Made by a program: the position numbers and the translations under genes. Below, in pieces: positions 54,311 through 63,617 of a DNA stretch of 64,000 nucleotides (position 1 is its first letter; every line of letters starts with the position of its first letter). The stretch is from Aurantimonas sp036549475 (GTDB taxonomy: Bacteria; Pseudomonadota; Alphaproteobacteria; Rhizobiales; Rhizobiaceae), in NCBI RefSeq assembly GCF_036549475.1, contig NZ_JAZHLI010000003.1, forward strand, positions 1 through 64,000, written 5' to 3'. Below the pieces are notes generated by a model. The model was not told the origin of the DNA. It was given only the letters and a program-made list of their open reading frames with translations, and made no database searches.

Positions 54311-54608
54311 ATGGTCCTTGTCCTGTTCTTATTGGCGTCGGCTGGGACCGGTTGGTGCCGGTCGGTCCGCGCATTGTCTCGCACCCGTTGGTCGGGCGAT
54401 ACGGCTTCGTCGATCTGACAGGTCTCGCCGCCGGACCTGTCCGTCTATGCTCGCCCGCGATCAACGCCGGCGAAACCCGATGTTTTGCCGCAAGGAAAGC
54501 TCCCTTCGGACATGACACCGGCATGGGCTGGACATCAAGCATGTGCAGGCCTCCCTGCCGACATTTATGTCGGCGTGGCGACGAGCAACAGAGGTTGGAA
54601 AGCGCGGA
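54311..54608. other. region between hfq and trkA
   Basis: 298 bp with no credible protein gene; a D-amino-acid aminotransferase gene found here in some relatives is absent. It contains a short hairpin (CTGCCGACATTTATGTCGGCG, 54557-54577, split as GCCGACAT-TT-ATGTCGGC) that may terminate trkA transcription; no T-run follows on that strand. Confidence 0.35.
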
Positions 54609-55985
54609 TCAGAAGAATTCGAGGCTGACCCGGAAGAGCTGCTCCACATGGCGCACCGCACCGGCAGCAGCAAAGATCACGACACGGTCTTTGGCCTTAA
54701 TCTTGGTCTGGCCGCTGGGCTGCACGAACTGGCCGTCGCGATAGATCGCGCCGACGCGCAGGTCGGGTGGCAAATCCAGCTCGCGCAGCGGCGTGCCGAC
54801 CAGCGGCGAGGTTTCGAGCGCTTCGGCCTCGATCGCTTCCGCCAGGCCGTTCTGGATGGAGTGAACAGCCCGGATCCGGCCGCGACGCACATGCTGAAGG
54901 ACCCGCGAGATCGTCACCGAGCGCGGGTTGATGAAGGCGTCGATGCCCAGCGTGCGGGTGAAGGTCTGGTAGTCGGGGTCGTTGAGAAGCGCCAGATTCC
55001 CCTTGCAGCCCAGCCGCTTGGCCATGACGCTGGACAGGATGTTGACCTTGTCGTCGTTGGTCAGCGCGACCAGGAGGTCGGCCTCGGCGATGTCGGCCTC
55101 GTTGAGGATGGTCTGGTCGAGCCCGCTGCCATGCAGGACGATCGTCCGCTTCAGGCTGTCGGCGATCGTCACCGCCCGCTCGTGCTTGGTCTCCAGCACG
55201 CGGATCTTGGCGCCCAGATTGCGCTTTTCCATCTCATGGGCGACGTAGAAGCCGATATTGCCGCCGCCGACGATCACGATGCGACCGGCCTCGGGCTCCT
55301 CGTGGCCGAACAGGCCGAGGGTGCGCTTCACATGGCTGCGCTCGGCGACGACATAGGCGATGTCGCCCGCCACCATCTGGTCCGAGGACGTCGGCACGAA
55401 GAGCTGGTCGCTGCGCAGGATGCCGACCACCGTCGCCTTCAGATCCGGGAAGAGCTCGGTGAGCTGGGCGAGCGGCGTATCGACCACCGGGCAGTCGTCC
55501 CGGCATTCGATCGCCACCATGGCGATCGTGTCGTTGGCGAAACGCACGACGTCCATCGCGCCGGGCAGCGCAATGCGGCGCAGCGCCATCTCGCCGACCT
55601 CGACCTCGGGCGAGATGATGACGTCGATCGGCATGTTGTCGGTGGAGAACAGGTTCTGCCAGTGGGACTTCAGATAGCTCTGCGAGCGGATGCGCGCGAT
55701 CTTGGTCGGCACGTTGAACAGCGAATGGGCCACCTGGCAGGCGACCATGTTGACCTCGTCATGCAGGGTCACGGCGATGATCATGTCCGCCTGCTCGGCC
55801 CCGGCCTCGGCCAGAACATCCGGATGGGCGCCATGGCCGACGAAGCCGCGCGCGTCCAGATTGTCGCGAATCGCCTGGACCAGCGACCGCGACGTGTCGA
55901 TCACCGAGACGTCGTTGCGCTCGGACGCCAGCCGTTCGGCAATGCCGTATCCGACCTGGCCTGCACCACAGATCACGACTCTCAT
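54609..55985 (-). CDS. trkA: Trk system potassium transporter TrkA
   Basis: The 458-residue cytoplasmic regulator has two RCK units, each a TrkA-N Rossmann domain (MRVVICGAGQVGYGIAERLA and RIVIVGGGNIGFYVAHEME) followed by a TrkA-C domain. NAD(H) or ATP binding gates a TrkH channel; TrkH is encoded at 27953-29353. Gene position beside ntrX is typical of rhizobia. The upstream gap to ntrX (143 bp) suggests read-through from the ntr cluster is possible. Confidence 0.96.
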   Translation of the reverse strand: MRVVICGAGQVGYGIAERLASERNDVSVIDTSRSLVQAIRDNLDARGFVGHGAHPDVLAEAGAEQADMIIAVTLHDEVNMVACQVAHSLFNVPTKIARIRSQSYLKSHWQNLFSTDNMPIDVIISPEVEVGEMALRRIALPGAMDVVRFANDTIAMVAIECRDDCPVVDTPLAQLTELFPDLKATVVGILRSDQLFVPTSSDQMVAGDIAYVVAERSHVKRTLGLFGHEEPEAGRIVIVGGGNIGFYVAHEMEKRNLGAKIRVLETKHERAVTIADSLKRTIVLHGSGLDQTILNEADIAEADLLVALTNDDKVNILSSVMAKRLGCKGNLALLNDPDYQTFTRTLGIDAFINPRSVTISRVLQHVRRGRIRAVHSIQNGLAEAIEAEALETSPLVGTPLRELDLPPDLRVGAIYRDGQFVQPSGQTKIKAKDRVVIFAAAGAVRHVEQLFRVSLEFF

Positions 55986-56128
55986 CGGTTCCGCCCTTCA
56001 AACGCCGCACCGCTCACGAGCCGCGTTCCTAATGCTTCGCGCGCAAGAGCGCAAAGCCTCGCCGCGCCCGGGCTGCCGCGACAGGCGAGCGGGTCCTTAG
56101 CGGGCACGCAGGTTGATGCCGTTGCCGC

Positions 56129-57493
56129 TCAGATGCCAAGCGATTTCAGCTTGCGATGGAGGGCCGAGCGCTCCATGCCGACGAATTCCGCGGTTCGCGA
56201 GATATTGCCGCCGAAGCGGTTGATCTGCGCGACGAGATATTCCTTCTCGAAAACCTCGCGCGCATCGCGCAAAGGCAGGGCCAGGATCTGGCCGTCCGAC
56301 TGGCTCGGCGTCTGTGGCAGCATCTCGCCGACCTCGCGCGGCAGCATGTCGGCCGAGATGGTCGTCTCGGCATCGCCCTCGCGCGACAGGATCATCAGCC
56401 GCTCGACATTGTTGCGCAGCTGCCGGACATTGCCCGGCCATTCGCTGGATTGCAGCACGGCCATCGCCTCGGGGCTGATCGCCCGCGGCTTGATGCCCGT
56501 CTGCTCGCTGATCTGCTTCATGAAGGCCTCGATCAGCGTCGGAATGTCCTGGCGCCTGTCGGCGAGCGGCGGTACCTGCACGGGCACCACGGCAAGACGG
56601 TGATACAGATCCTCGCGGAAGGCGCCTTCGGCGATCATGGATTCCAGGTTCTGCGCCGTGGATGAGATGATGCGCACATCGACCTTGACCCGCTTCGACC
56701 CGCCGACCCGCTCGAAGGTCTGTTCGGTCAGGACACGCAGGATCTTGTTCTGGGTCTCGCGCGGCATGTCCCCGACCTCGTCGAGGAACAGGATGCCGCC
56801 ATGGGCCTCCTCGAGCGCGCCGACCTTGCGCTCGACGCCGGGTGGCGCCTCGGTGCCGAAGAGCTCGACCTCCATGCGGTCGGGCGTGATCGCCGCCGCG
56901 TTCAGGGCCACGAAGGGTCCGTTCGCGCGGCTGGAGCCCGCATGGATCGCGCGTGCGACCATCTCCTTGCCGGAGCCCGACGCGCCGAGGATCATCACCC
57001 GGCTGTTGGTCGGCGCGACGCGCTCGATCAGCGTGCGCAACTGGTTCATCGGATGTGACTTGCCGATCAGCTCGGCGAAGTCTGACGACCGCCGGCGCAG
57101 TTCGGACACCTCGCGCTTGAGCTTGGAATTCTCCAGCGCGCGTTCGGCGACGAGGATCAGGCGGTCGGCCTTGAACGGCTTTTCGATATAGTCGTAGGCG
57201 CCGCGCCGGATGGCCGAGACCGCGGTCTCGATGTTGCCGTGGCCCGAGATCATGACCACAGGCACCTCCGGATGCTGCGCCTTGATGGCGTCGAGCAGGT
57301 CGAGGCCGTCCAGCCGGCTGCCCTGCAGCCAGATGTCCAGGAAGACGAGCCGGGGAACACGCTCGGCGATCGACTGCAAGGCGGCGTCGGAGCCCCCTGC
57401 GGTTCGCGTCTCGTGTCCCTCGTCCTCGAGGATCCCCGCCACCAGTTCACGGATGTCGGCTTCGTCGTCGACGACCAGAATGTCCGATGCCAT
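56129..57493 (-). CDS. ntrX: nitrogen assimilation response regulator NtrX
   Basis: The 454-residue regulator has a receiver (DILVVDDEADIRELV, phospho-Asp in LVFLDIWLQG, KPF lysine), a sigma-54-type AAA+ domain (Walker A GASGSGKEM, FLDEVGDMP) and a Fis-type HTH (ISRTAEFVGMERSALHRKLKSLGI). The GAFTGA loop needed to contact sigma-54 is replaced by an unrelated sequence (GTEAPPGVERKVGALEE), so it probably regulates without sigma-54, as known for alphaproteobacterial NtrX. ATG 57493 gives the standard receiver start. Partner NtrY is encoded 19 bp upstream. Confidence 0.96.
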   Translation of the reverse strand: MASDILVVDDEADIRELVAGILEDEGHETRTAGGSDAALQSIAERVPRLVFLDIWLQGSRLDGLDLLDAIKAQHPEVPVVMISGHGNIETAVSAIRRGAYDYIEKPFKADRLILVAERALENSKLKREVSELRRRSSDFAELIGKSHPMNQLRTLIERVAPTNSRVMILGASGSGKEMVARAIHAGSSRANGPFVALNAAAITPDRMEVELFGTEAPPGVERKVGALEEAHGGILFLDEVGDMPRETQNKILRVLTEQTFERVGGSKRVKVDVRIISSTAQNLESMIAEGAFREDLYHRLAVVPVQVPPLADRRQDIPTLIEAFMKQISEQTGIKPRAISPEAMAVLQSSEWPGNVRQLRNNVERLMILSREGDAETTISADMLPREVGEMLPQTPSQSDGQILALPLRDAREVFEKEYLVAQINRFGGNISRTAEFVGMERSALHRKLKSLGI

Positions 57494-57512
57494 CGATCTC
57501 ACCAATCCTTTC

Positions 57513-59732
57513 TCATGTCCCGTCAGTCTCCCCCGCCTCGGCGGTCGCAAAGCCTTCTGCCGGCAGGGTGATGCGCACCAGCGCCCCGTGCGGCTGATCG
57601 GGAGCGTCGTCGAGTTCGATCGTTCCGCCGTGTTCCTCGATGATCTTGCGCACGATCGCGAGGCCCAGTCCCGTCCCCTTCTCGCGCGTTGTCATGTAGG
57701 GCTCCAGCAGCCGATCTCGATCCTCCTGGGGAAAGCCCCGGCCGTTGTCGCTGATCTCGACCAGATGCCATTGCGCGCCCGGCACGGCCCGGATCCGGAT
57801 CTGGCCATCGGCGATCTCCGAATTTTCCAGCGATTCCACAGCGTTCTTCACCAGATTCCCGAAGGCCTGGGAGAGCAAACGGATATCGAACGAGCCCAGC
57901 AACGGTTCGTCGGATATGTCTGCCACGAATGAAATGCCGTGATCTCCCATCTCACGCATGAACACTGCTTCACGCAACGCTTCACGCAGGTCCTTCGGTT
58001 CCAACCGCGGCTTCGGCATCCGCGCGAAGGTCGAGAATTCGTCGACCATCCGGCCGATGTCTGAGACCTGACGCACGATGGTCTCGATGCAGCGATCGAA
58101 CACCTCGCGGTCGTCCTCGACGCGCTTGCCGTAGCGCCGCCGGATGCGCTCGGCCGAGAGCTGGATCGGCGTCAGCGGGTTCTTGATCTCGTGGGCGATG
58201 CGCCGCGCCACGTCGGCCCATGCGGAAGACCGTTGCGCATCAACGAGGTCGGTGATGTCGTCGATGGTCACGACGCTGGAGCGCGCGCCCTCGCTCTCCT
58301 CGGAGGAGGTGATCCGGATTGCCAGCGTGCGCTCGCGATCTCGGATGCGCAGCTTCACCTGTTCCTGGAACTCGGGCCGCGAGGAGACGGTGGCGGCCTC
58401 GAAAACCTTGCCGATGGCCGGGAAGACCGCGACCAGCGGGCGGCCGACGATCTCTTGCGCATCGACATGCAGAATCCGCTCGGCCGACGGGTTGAGCATC
58501 GAGACCGATCCGTCACGCTCGACCCCGATCACGCCGACGGTCACGCCGGACAGCACCGCCTCTGTGAAGCGCCGGCGCTCGTCGATGACGTCCTTGGCGT
58601 GGACCAGCTCCGAGCGCTGGCTGCGCAGTTGGAGGATCATGTTGTTGAAGGTGTTGGAGAGCGACCCGACATCGCCGTCGGATGCGCGCACCGGCACCGA
58701 GACGGCGAGATTGCCGCCGGAGACCTCGTCAGCCGCTCCCATCAGCAGCCGGATCGGCCGGACCAGCCGGTCGGCGACGCCGATCCCCGTCCAGATCGCC
58801 GACAGCAGCACGATCAGCATGATGCCCAGATAGAGCAGCGCGAAGGCCACCTGCAGGCCGAAGCGATTGGCCTGCAGGCTGGAATACTCGGCCGAACGCT
58901 CCTCCATCAGACGCAGCGCGTCCAGCACCTCCGGATCGACGGCACGCACGGTGTAGAGATAGCTCTCGGGCAATTGCCGCAGCTTGATGATCGCACCGAC
59001 GAGATTGGTGACGCCCGGCGGAATGAACACCAGATTGCCGTCCTCGGCCCGCTCAAGGGCATCGGCGGGCGGCACCGGCAAGGGACGCTCCACGTCCACC
59101 TCGGCCCGCAGGAACGGCGTGCCGTCGCTTCGCAGGATCTGTGCCCCGAGCAACGAGCGCCCCTTGGCCTGATCGGTCATCAGGTTCTGGAAACCGTTGC
59201 GGTCGAGGTCGAAGAGCCGTCGCTGCTGGTCCAGATCGTAGGCCATCGACAGGGTCGAGCCCTGCAGGTTGCGGGCGTTCTCGTTGACATAGGCACGGGC
59301 GACGCTGATCGACGATTCCACGATCGTGCGGGTGCGGATCTCGAACCAGCGGTCCAGACCCAGATCGAGCGTGACGCCGGCGACGATCGCCACGAGGAGC
59401 GCCGGCAGCGCCGCGACGATCGAGAACAGAACGACGATGCGCACATGCAGGCGGGAGGCCGCCCTGCCCTGTCGCCGCGCCCGGACCATGCGCAGCACCT
59501 CGCGCCCGATCAGGACGCATAGCAGCGCCACGAAAGCGCCGTTCACGATGGTCGCGATGGTGACGATCGTGTCTGTCGGCGGGATCGGCGTCAGCCCCAT
59601 CAGGACGACGAAGGAAATCGCGCCGGTGACCAGCGCGCCCACGACCGCGATCAGGCCAGGCACCAGCATGAAGCGGCGCCGTTCCATCAGGAACGGCACC
59701 TCGCGTTCGCTCTGGTGTGGGGTCAGGGTCAT
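57513..59732 (-). CDS. ntrY: nitrogen regulation sensor histidine kinase NtrY
   Basis: The 739-residue membrane kinase has an N-terminal membrane region (three or four helices over about the first 110 residues), a periplasmic domain, a further helix (FALLYLGIMLIVLLSAIW), HAMP (IRLLMGAADEVSGGNLAV), PAS (GVTVGVIGVERDGSVSMLNPS), and kinase core with H-box RIAHEIKNPLTPIQ, N-box GNLVKNAVES and G1 DNGRGFP. It responds to nitrogen and, in some species, redox or oxygen state. ATG 59732 (MTLTPHQ) is preferred over a start 11 codons upstream. Confidence 0.95.
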   Translation of the reverse strand: MTLTPHQSEREVPFLMERRRFMLVPGLIAVVGALVTGAISFVVLMGLTPIPPTDTIVTIATIVNGAFVALLCVLIGREVLRMVRARRQGRAASRLHVRIVVLFSIVAALPALLVAIVAGVTLDLGLDRWFEIRTRTIVESSISVARAYVNENARNLQGSTLSMAYDLDQQRRLFDLDRNGFQNLMTDQAKGRSLLGAQILRSDGTPFLRAEVDVERPLPVPPADALERAEDGNLVFIPPGVTNLVGAIIKLRQLPESYLYTVRAVDPEVLDALRLMEERSAEYSSLQANRFGLQVAFALLYLGIMLIVLLSAIWTGIGVADRLVRPIRLLMGAADEVSGGNLAVSVPVRASDGDVGSLSNTFNNMILQLRSQRSELVHAKDVIDERRRFTEAVLSGVTVGVIGVERDGSVSMLNPSAERILHVDAQEIVGRPLVAVFPAIGKVFEAATVSSRPEFQEQVKLRIRDRERTLAIRITSSEESEGARSSVVTIDDITDLVDAQRSSAWADVARRIAHEIKNPLTPIQLSAERIRRRYGKRVEDDREVFDRCIETIVRQVSDIGRMVDEFSTFARMPKPRLEPKDLREALREAVFMREMGDHGISFVADISDEPLLGSFDIRLLSQAFGNLVKNAVESLENSEIADGQIRIRAVPGAQWHLVEISDNGRGFPQEDRDRLLEPYMTTREKGTGLGLAIVRKIIEEHGGTIELDDAPDQPHGALVRITLPAEGFATAEAGETDGT

Positions 59733-59811
59733 GGATCGCAGCAATCGAACATCACGTGGCCACAATGCAACGGATTGTGGCCATAGTGCAACGAGGCTGC
59801 AAATTCATCGC

Positions 59812-61257
59812 TCAGCGGATCGAACGGATCACCGAAATGTCGAGGTCGCGGATCTTCTTGCGCAGCGTGTTGCGGTTGACGCCGAGAAGATCGGCGGCCT
59901 TCACCTGGTTGCCGCGGGTGGCTGCCAGTGCCGCCGCGATCAGCGGATATTCCACCTCGCGCAGGATCCGGCCGTGCAGCCCCGGCGGCGGCAGATCGTC
60001 CCCGAAGGACGCGAAATAGTCCGACAGATAGCGTTCGACCGCGGCGCTGAGGTCGATGGGCTTGCCGCCGTCTGCCTCGAGGCCCGGCGCGCGCGCCACG
60101 TCGTTGGACAATTCGTGTTCGACGAGTTCGGCCGAGATCTCGTCCTGGGGATAGAGCGCCGACAGGCGGCGAACGAGGTTTTCCAGTTCGCGCACATTGC
60201 CCGGCCAGGGATAGCGGCGCATCACGTCGAGCGCACCCTGGCTCAGCATCTTGCGCGGCAGTCCCTGCTTCTCCGCTTCGGTGAAGAAGTGCCGGGCCAG
60301 ATCGGCCAGATCCTCGATGCGCTCGCGCAACGGCGGCAGGCGCAGGGGCACGACGTTCAGCCGATAGAACAGATCCTCGCGGAACATGCCGCGGGCGATG
60401 AGCTGACGCAGATCCTTGTTCGTCGCCGCCACGATCCGCACGTCGGTGGCGATCGGCGTGCGTCCGCCGACGACCGTGTATTCGCCCTGCTGCAGGACGC
60501 GCAGCAGCCGGGTCTGGGCCTCCATCGGCATGTCGCCGATCTCGTCGAGAAACAGCGTGCCGCCTTCGGCCTGTTCGAAGCGGCCACTGGTGCGCGCCTG
60601 GGCGCCGGTGAAGGCGCCCTTCTCATGGCCGAACAGCTCCGATTCGATCAGCTCGCGCGGGATCGCCGCCATGTTGATGGCCACGAACGGCCCTTTGCGC
60701 CGGCGCCCGTAATCGTGCAGCGCCCGCGCGACCAGTTCCTTGCCGGTGCCCGACTCGCCGGTGATCGTCACCGTCAGGTCGGTCTGCATCATGCGGGCGA
60801 GCGCCCGGTAGATGTCCTGCATCGCCGGCGAGCGGCCGACCAGCGGCATGGAATCGTGCAGATCGTCCGCCGCGTCCTGGCGACGGCTGTCCTTCGGCTC
60901 CGACAGGGCGCGCCGGACGATGGCGACGAGCTCGGTCAGGTCGAAGGGCTTGGGAATGTAGTCGTAGGCGCCCTTCTCCGACGCCTTGATGGCGGTCATG
61001 AAGGTGTTCTGCGCACTCATCACGATGACCGGCAGGTCGGGACGCGAGTTCTTGATCTTCGGCAGGGTGTCGAAGGCATTGCCGTCGGGCATCAGCACGT
61101 CGGTGATGACCAGATCGCCCTCACCCGCCGCGATCCAGCGCCACAACGTGGCGATGTTCGAGGTGACCCGCACTTCGAAGCCGGCCCGCATCAGCGCCTG
61201 GGAGACGACCGTCCGGATCGCGGAATCATCGTCGGCAACGAGAATCTGCATGCTCAT
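59812..61257 (-). CDS. ntrC: nitrogen regulation response regulator NtrC
   Basis: The 481-residue sigma-54 activator has a receiver (MSMQILVADDDSAIRTVV, Asp in ITDVLMPDG, KPF), AAA+ domain with Walker A GESGTGKELVARALH and an intact GAFTGA, Walker B FLDEIGDMP, and the Fis HTH RGNQVKAADLLGVNRNTLRKKIRDL. It should activate the sigma-54 promoter of glnB-glnA at 45393. Starts 9 bp after ntrB on the same strand. Confidence 0.97.
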   Translation of the reverse strand: MSMQILVADDDSAIRTVVSQALMRAGFEVRVTSNIATLWRWIAAGEGDLVITDVLMPDGNAFDTLPKIKNSRPDLPVIVMSAQNTFMTAIKASEKGAYDYIPKPFDLTELVAIVRRALSEPKDSRRQDAADDLHDSMPLVGRSPAMQDIYRALARMMQTDLTVTITGESGTGKELVARALHDYGRRRKGPFVAINMAAIPRELIESELFGHEKGAFTGAQARTSGRFEQAEGGTLFLDEIGDMPMEAQTRLLRVLQQGEYTVVGGRTPIATDVRIVAATNKDLRQLIARGMFREDLFYRLNVVPLRLPPLRERIEDLADLARHFFTEAEKQGLPRKMLSQGALDVMRRYPWPGNVRELENLVRRLSALYPQDEISAELVEHELSNDVARAPGLEADGGKPIDLSAAVERYLSDYFASFGDDLPPPGLHGRILREVEYPLIAAALAATRGNQVKAADLLGVNRNTLRKKIRDLDISVIRSIR

Positions 61258-61266
61258 TCCAAATCC

Positions 61267-62409
61267 TCAGACTTCCGTGGCCGTGGGGGTCTCGTGCGAC
61301 ACCGGCTCCACCATCTCGCGCCAGGCCGGCATGAGGATGCGGAACGACGTGTGGCCTTCATGGGATTCACATTCGATGACGCCGCCATGGTCGCCGACGA
61401 TCTTCGCGACGAGGGCCAGGCCGAGCCCCGAGCCGCTGGGCTTGGTCGTCACGAAGGGGTCGAAGATGTTCTCGCGTATGTCGTCGGGAATGCCGTCGCC
61501 ATTGTCCTCGACGGTGAATTCCAGCGGCAGCGTCACGCGATCGCGGGTCCCGGGCACCGACAGCCGGACACCCGGCTTGAACGCGGTGATCAGGCGGATT
61601 TCGCCATTCTCCCGGTCGCCCACCGCCTCGGCGGCGTTCTTCACCAGATTGAGGAAGATCTGCACGAGCTGGTCGCGATTGGCGAAGACGGGCGGCAGGG
61701 ACGGATCGTAGAGCTCGGTGATCTTGATCCGCCGGGCGACGCCCGAGCGCGCCAGCGTCTTCACGTGTTCTAGCACCGAATGGATGTTCACGGCCGACCG
61801 CTCGATCGGCCGCTGGTCGGAAAACACTTCCATCCGGTCGACGAGCTTGACGATCCGGTCGCTCTCTTCCTGGATCAGGCGCGTGAGGCTGCGATCCTCG
61901 TCGCTTGCGGAGGTCGCCAGCAGCTGGGCGGCGCCCTTGATCCCGGACAGCGGATTGCGAATCTCGTGGGCCAGCATCGCGGCAAGCCCGGTCACCGACC
62001 TTGCGGCCGAGCGATGGGTCAGCTGCCGGTCCATCTTCTCGGCGATCGAGCGCAGCTGGATCATCACCACGACGAGGTCGGGATCGTCCGGCAGGTTCGA
62101 CACATACAGATCGACCAGGCGTTCACCGCCGAGCCGCGGCGACGACACGTCCACGCGGTACTCGCTGATCCGCCCCTGCTGCTCGCGCACCTGATCGATC
62201 AGGGCGAAGAGCGGGCTGTCGGCCGGTACGAAATCCTGCAGCCGCCGCTTGGCGAGATACGCCATTCCGGCGGAGAAGAACTGCTCGGCATCGGAATTGG
62301 CGAAGCGGAACCGGCCGCTGCGGTCGATGACGACCACCGGATGCGGCAGGGCGTTGAGGATCCCCGTCTGTGTGGTCGCAAGATCCGGGGGGATCGCTTG
62401 ATCGTTCAT
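61267..62409 (-). CDS. ntrB: nitrogen regulation sensor histidine kinase NtrB
   Basis: The 380-residue soluble kinase has an N-terminal PAS domain (LPHPVVVIDRSGRFRFANSD) and a kinase core with H-box AAMLAHEIRNPLSGIKGAAQ, N-box FLNLVKNAAEAV, and G boxes VEDNGDGIPDD and GSGLGLALV. It phosphorylates NtrC when PII (GlnB) is uridylylated. It lies between dusB and ntrC, with 3-9 bp gaps, in the classical dusB-ntrB-ntrC operon. Confidence 0.96.
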   Translation of the reverse strand: MNDQAIPPDLATTQTGILNALPHPVVVIDRSGRFRFANSDAEQFFSAGMAYLAKRRLQDFVPADSPLFALIDQVREQQGRISEYRVDVSSPRLGGERLVDLYVSNLPDDPDLVVVMIQLRSIAEKMDRQLTHRSAARSVTGLAAMLAHEIRNPLSGIKGAAQLLATSASDEDRSLTRLIQEESDRIVKLVDRMEVFSDQRPIERSAVNIHSVLEHVKTLARSGVARRIKITELYDPSLPPVFANRDQLVQIFLNLVKNAAEAVGDRENGEIRLITAFKPGVRLSVPGTRDRVTLPLEFTVEDNGDGIPDDIRENIFDPFVTTKPSGSGLGLALVAKIVGDHGGVIECESHEGHTSFRILMPAWREMVEPVSHETPTATEV

Positions 62410-62412
62410 GGC

Positions 62413-63513
62413 TCAGGCTGCTTCCTGCAGGGAGGGCGATGCGAGGTTCGGCTCGACGTCCAGAAGGCGCGTATCGGCGAGAAGCCGCCGCAAGAGGGTG
62501 AGAACCGTCTTCGGGTCCTGACCCGACATCACCGCCAGCCGGTCTGCCTTGGGCACGGGGCCGAAGGCATGGGCAAAGCGGTCGAGATACCAGCCCAGAT
62601 GCTTGCGGGCGTGGCGGACGCCGGTGCGGCTGCCGTAATGGTCAAGCATTGCCTCGTAATGTTCGGCGACGAAATCGCCCAGCGATTGCCGTGCGAGATG
62701 GTCGGCCCCGATTGCGCCGGCCATCAGTCCCGGCAGCCAGGGGCGGCCCTGCGCCCCGCGGCCTATCATCACCGCGTCGGCGCCGCTCTGGGACAGCATC
62801 GATGCCAGCTGCCCGCCCGCGACGAGGTCGCCATTGGCGACGAGCGGCACCGAGACCGCCTCCCGAACGGCGGCGATCGCCTGCCAGTCGGCCTCGCCCT
62901 CGTAGAAGTCGCTGCGCGTGCGCCCGTGCACCGTGATCATGGCGACACCCGCCGCCTGCGCCGCCGCCGCTAGCTCGGGAGCGTTCATTGACTGACGATC
63001 CCAGCCGAGCCGCATCTTCAGCGTGACCGGCACGCTGCCGGCGCCGGCCACCGTCGCCTCGACGATCCGCAGCGCCAGTTCCGGTTCGCGCATGAGCGCC
63101 GAGCCGGACAGGCCGCCAACCACCTTCTTGGCCGGGCACCCCATGTTGATGTCGATGACGTCCGTGCCCGAATCTGCCAGTTGCGCGGCGGCCCGCCCCA
63201 TCCAGGCCGGATCGCGACCGGCCAGTTGCACGACGTGCAGGCCGGGGCCATCCCGCATGGCTCGCAAGGCGCTCTCGTCGCAGCCTTTCACGAACTCGCC
63301 GCTGGCGACCATCTCCGACACGACCATGCCGGCGCCGAATCGCCGCGCGAGGCGGCGGAACGGCACGTCGGAAATCCCCGACAGCGGTGCGAGCAGCACA
63401 TGATTGCCCAGAACGTGGTTCCCCAAGCGCAGCGGCGTGCGAACAACGGGAAGGGCCGGAGCGCGATCGCCCAATGTTTGAGCGCTTGCGGGATGTGTCG
63501 TTTCTTGCATCAT
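62413..63513 (-). CDS. dusB: tRNA-dihydrouridine synthase DusB (NifR3)
   Basis: The 366-residue flavoenzyme reduces uridines in the tRNA D-loop. Family blocks: LLAPLSGISDVPFRRLARRFGA, DINMGCPAKKVVGG with the catalytic cysteine, TLKMRLGWD, VHGRTRSDFYEGEADW and VMIGRGAQGRPW. Start is one of two adjacent ATGs (63513 or 63510). An imperfect five-residue duplication (LGNHVLGNHVL) precedes the conserved core. First gene of the ntr operon, divergent from ispD. Confidence 0.95.
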   Translation of the reverse strand: MMQETTHPASAQTLGDRAPALPVVRTPLRLGNHVLGNHVLLAPLSGISDVPFRRLARRFGAGMVVSEMVASGEFVKGCDESALRAMRDGPGLHVVQLAGRDPAWMGRAAAQLADSGTDVIDINMGCPAKKVVGGLSGSALMREPELALRIVEATVAGAGSVPVTLKMRLGWDRQSMNAPELAAAAQAAGVAMITVHGRTRSDFYEGEADWQAIAAVREAVSVPLVANGDLVAGGQLASMLSQSGADAVMIGRGAQGRPWLPGLMAGAIGADHLARQSLGDFVAEHYEAMLDHYGSRTGVRHARKHLGWYLDRFAHAFGPVPKADRLAVMSGQDPKTVLTLLRRLLADTRLLDVEPNLASPSLQEAA

Positions 63514-63617
63514 TTCGCTGTAACTTATCCGGGCATGCACAAAAGACAAGCATGTGCCTTGCATAGCTGCTTCCCTCTATGGTTCACGCAGGCGATGGAA
63601 ACGTGACGGGAACGGGC

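Noticed and set aside
59326..61773. Long plus-strand open frame (815 codons) opposite ntrY and ntrC
   Set aside because: Antisense shadow of two well-supported genes; composition is Arg/His/Gln-rich as typical of such shadows.
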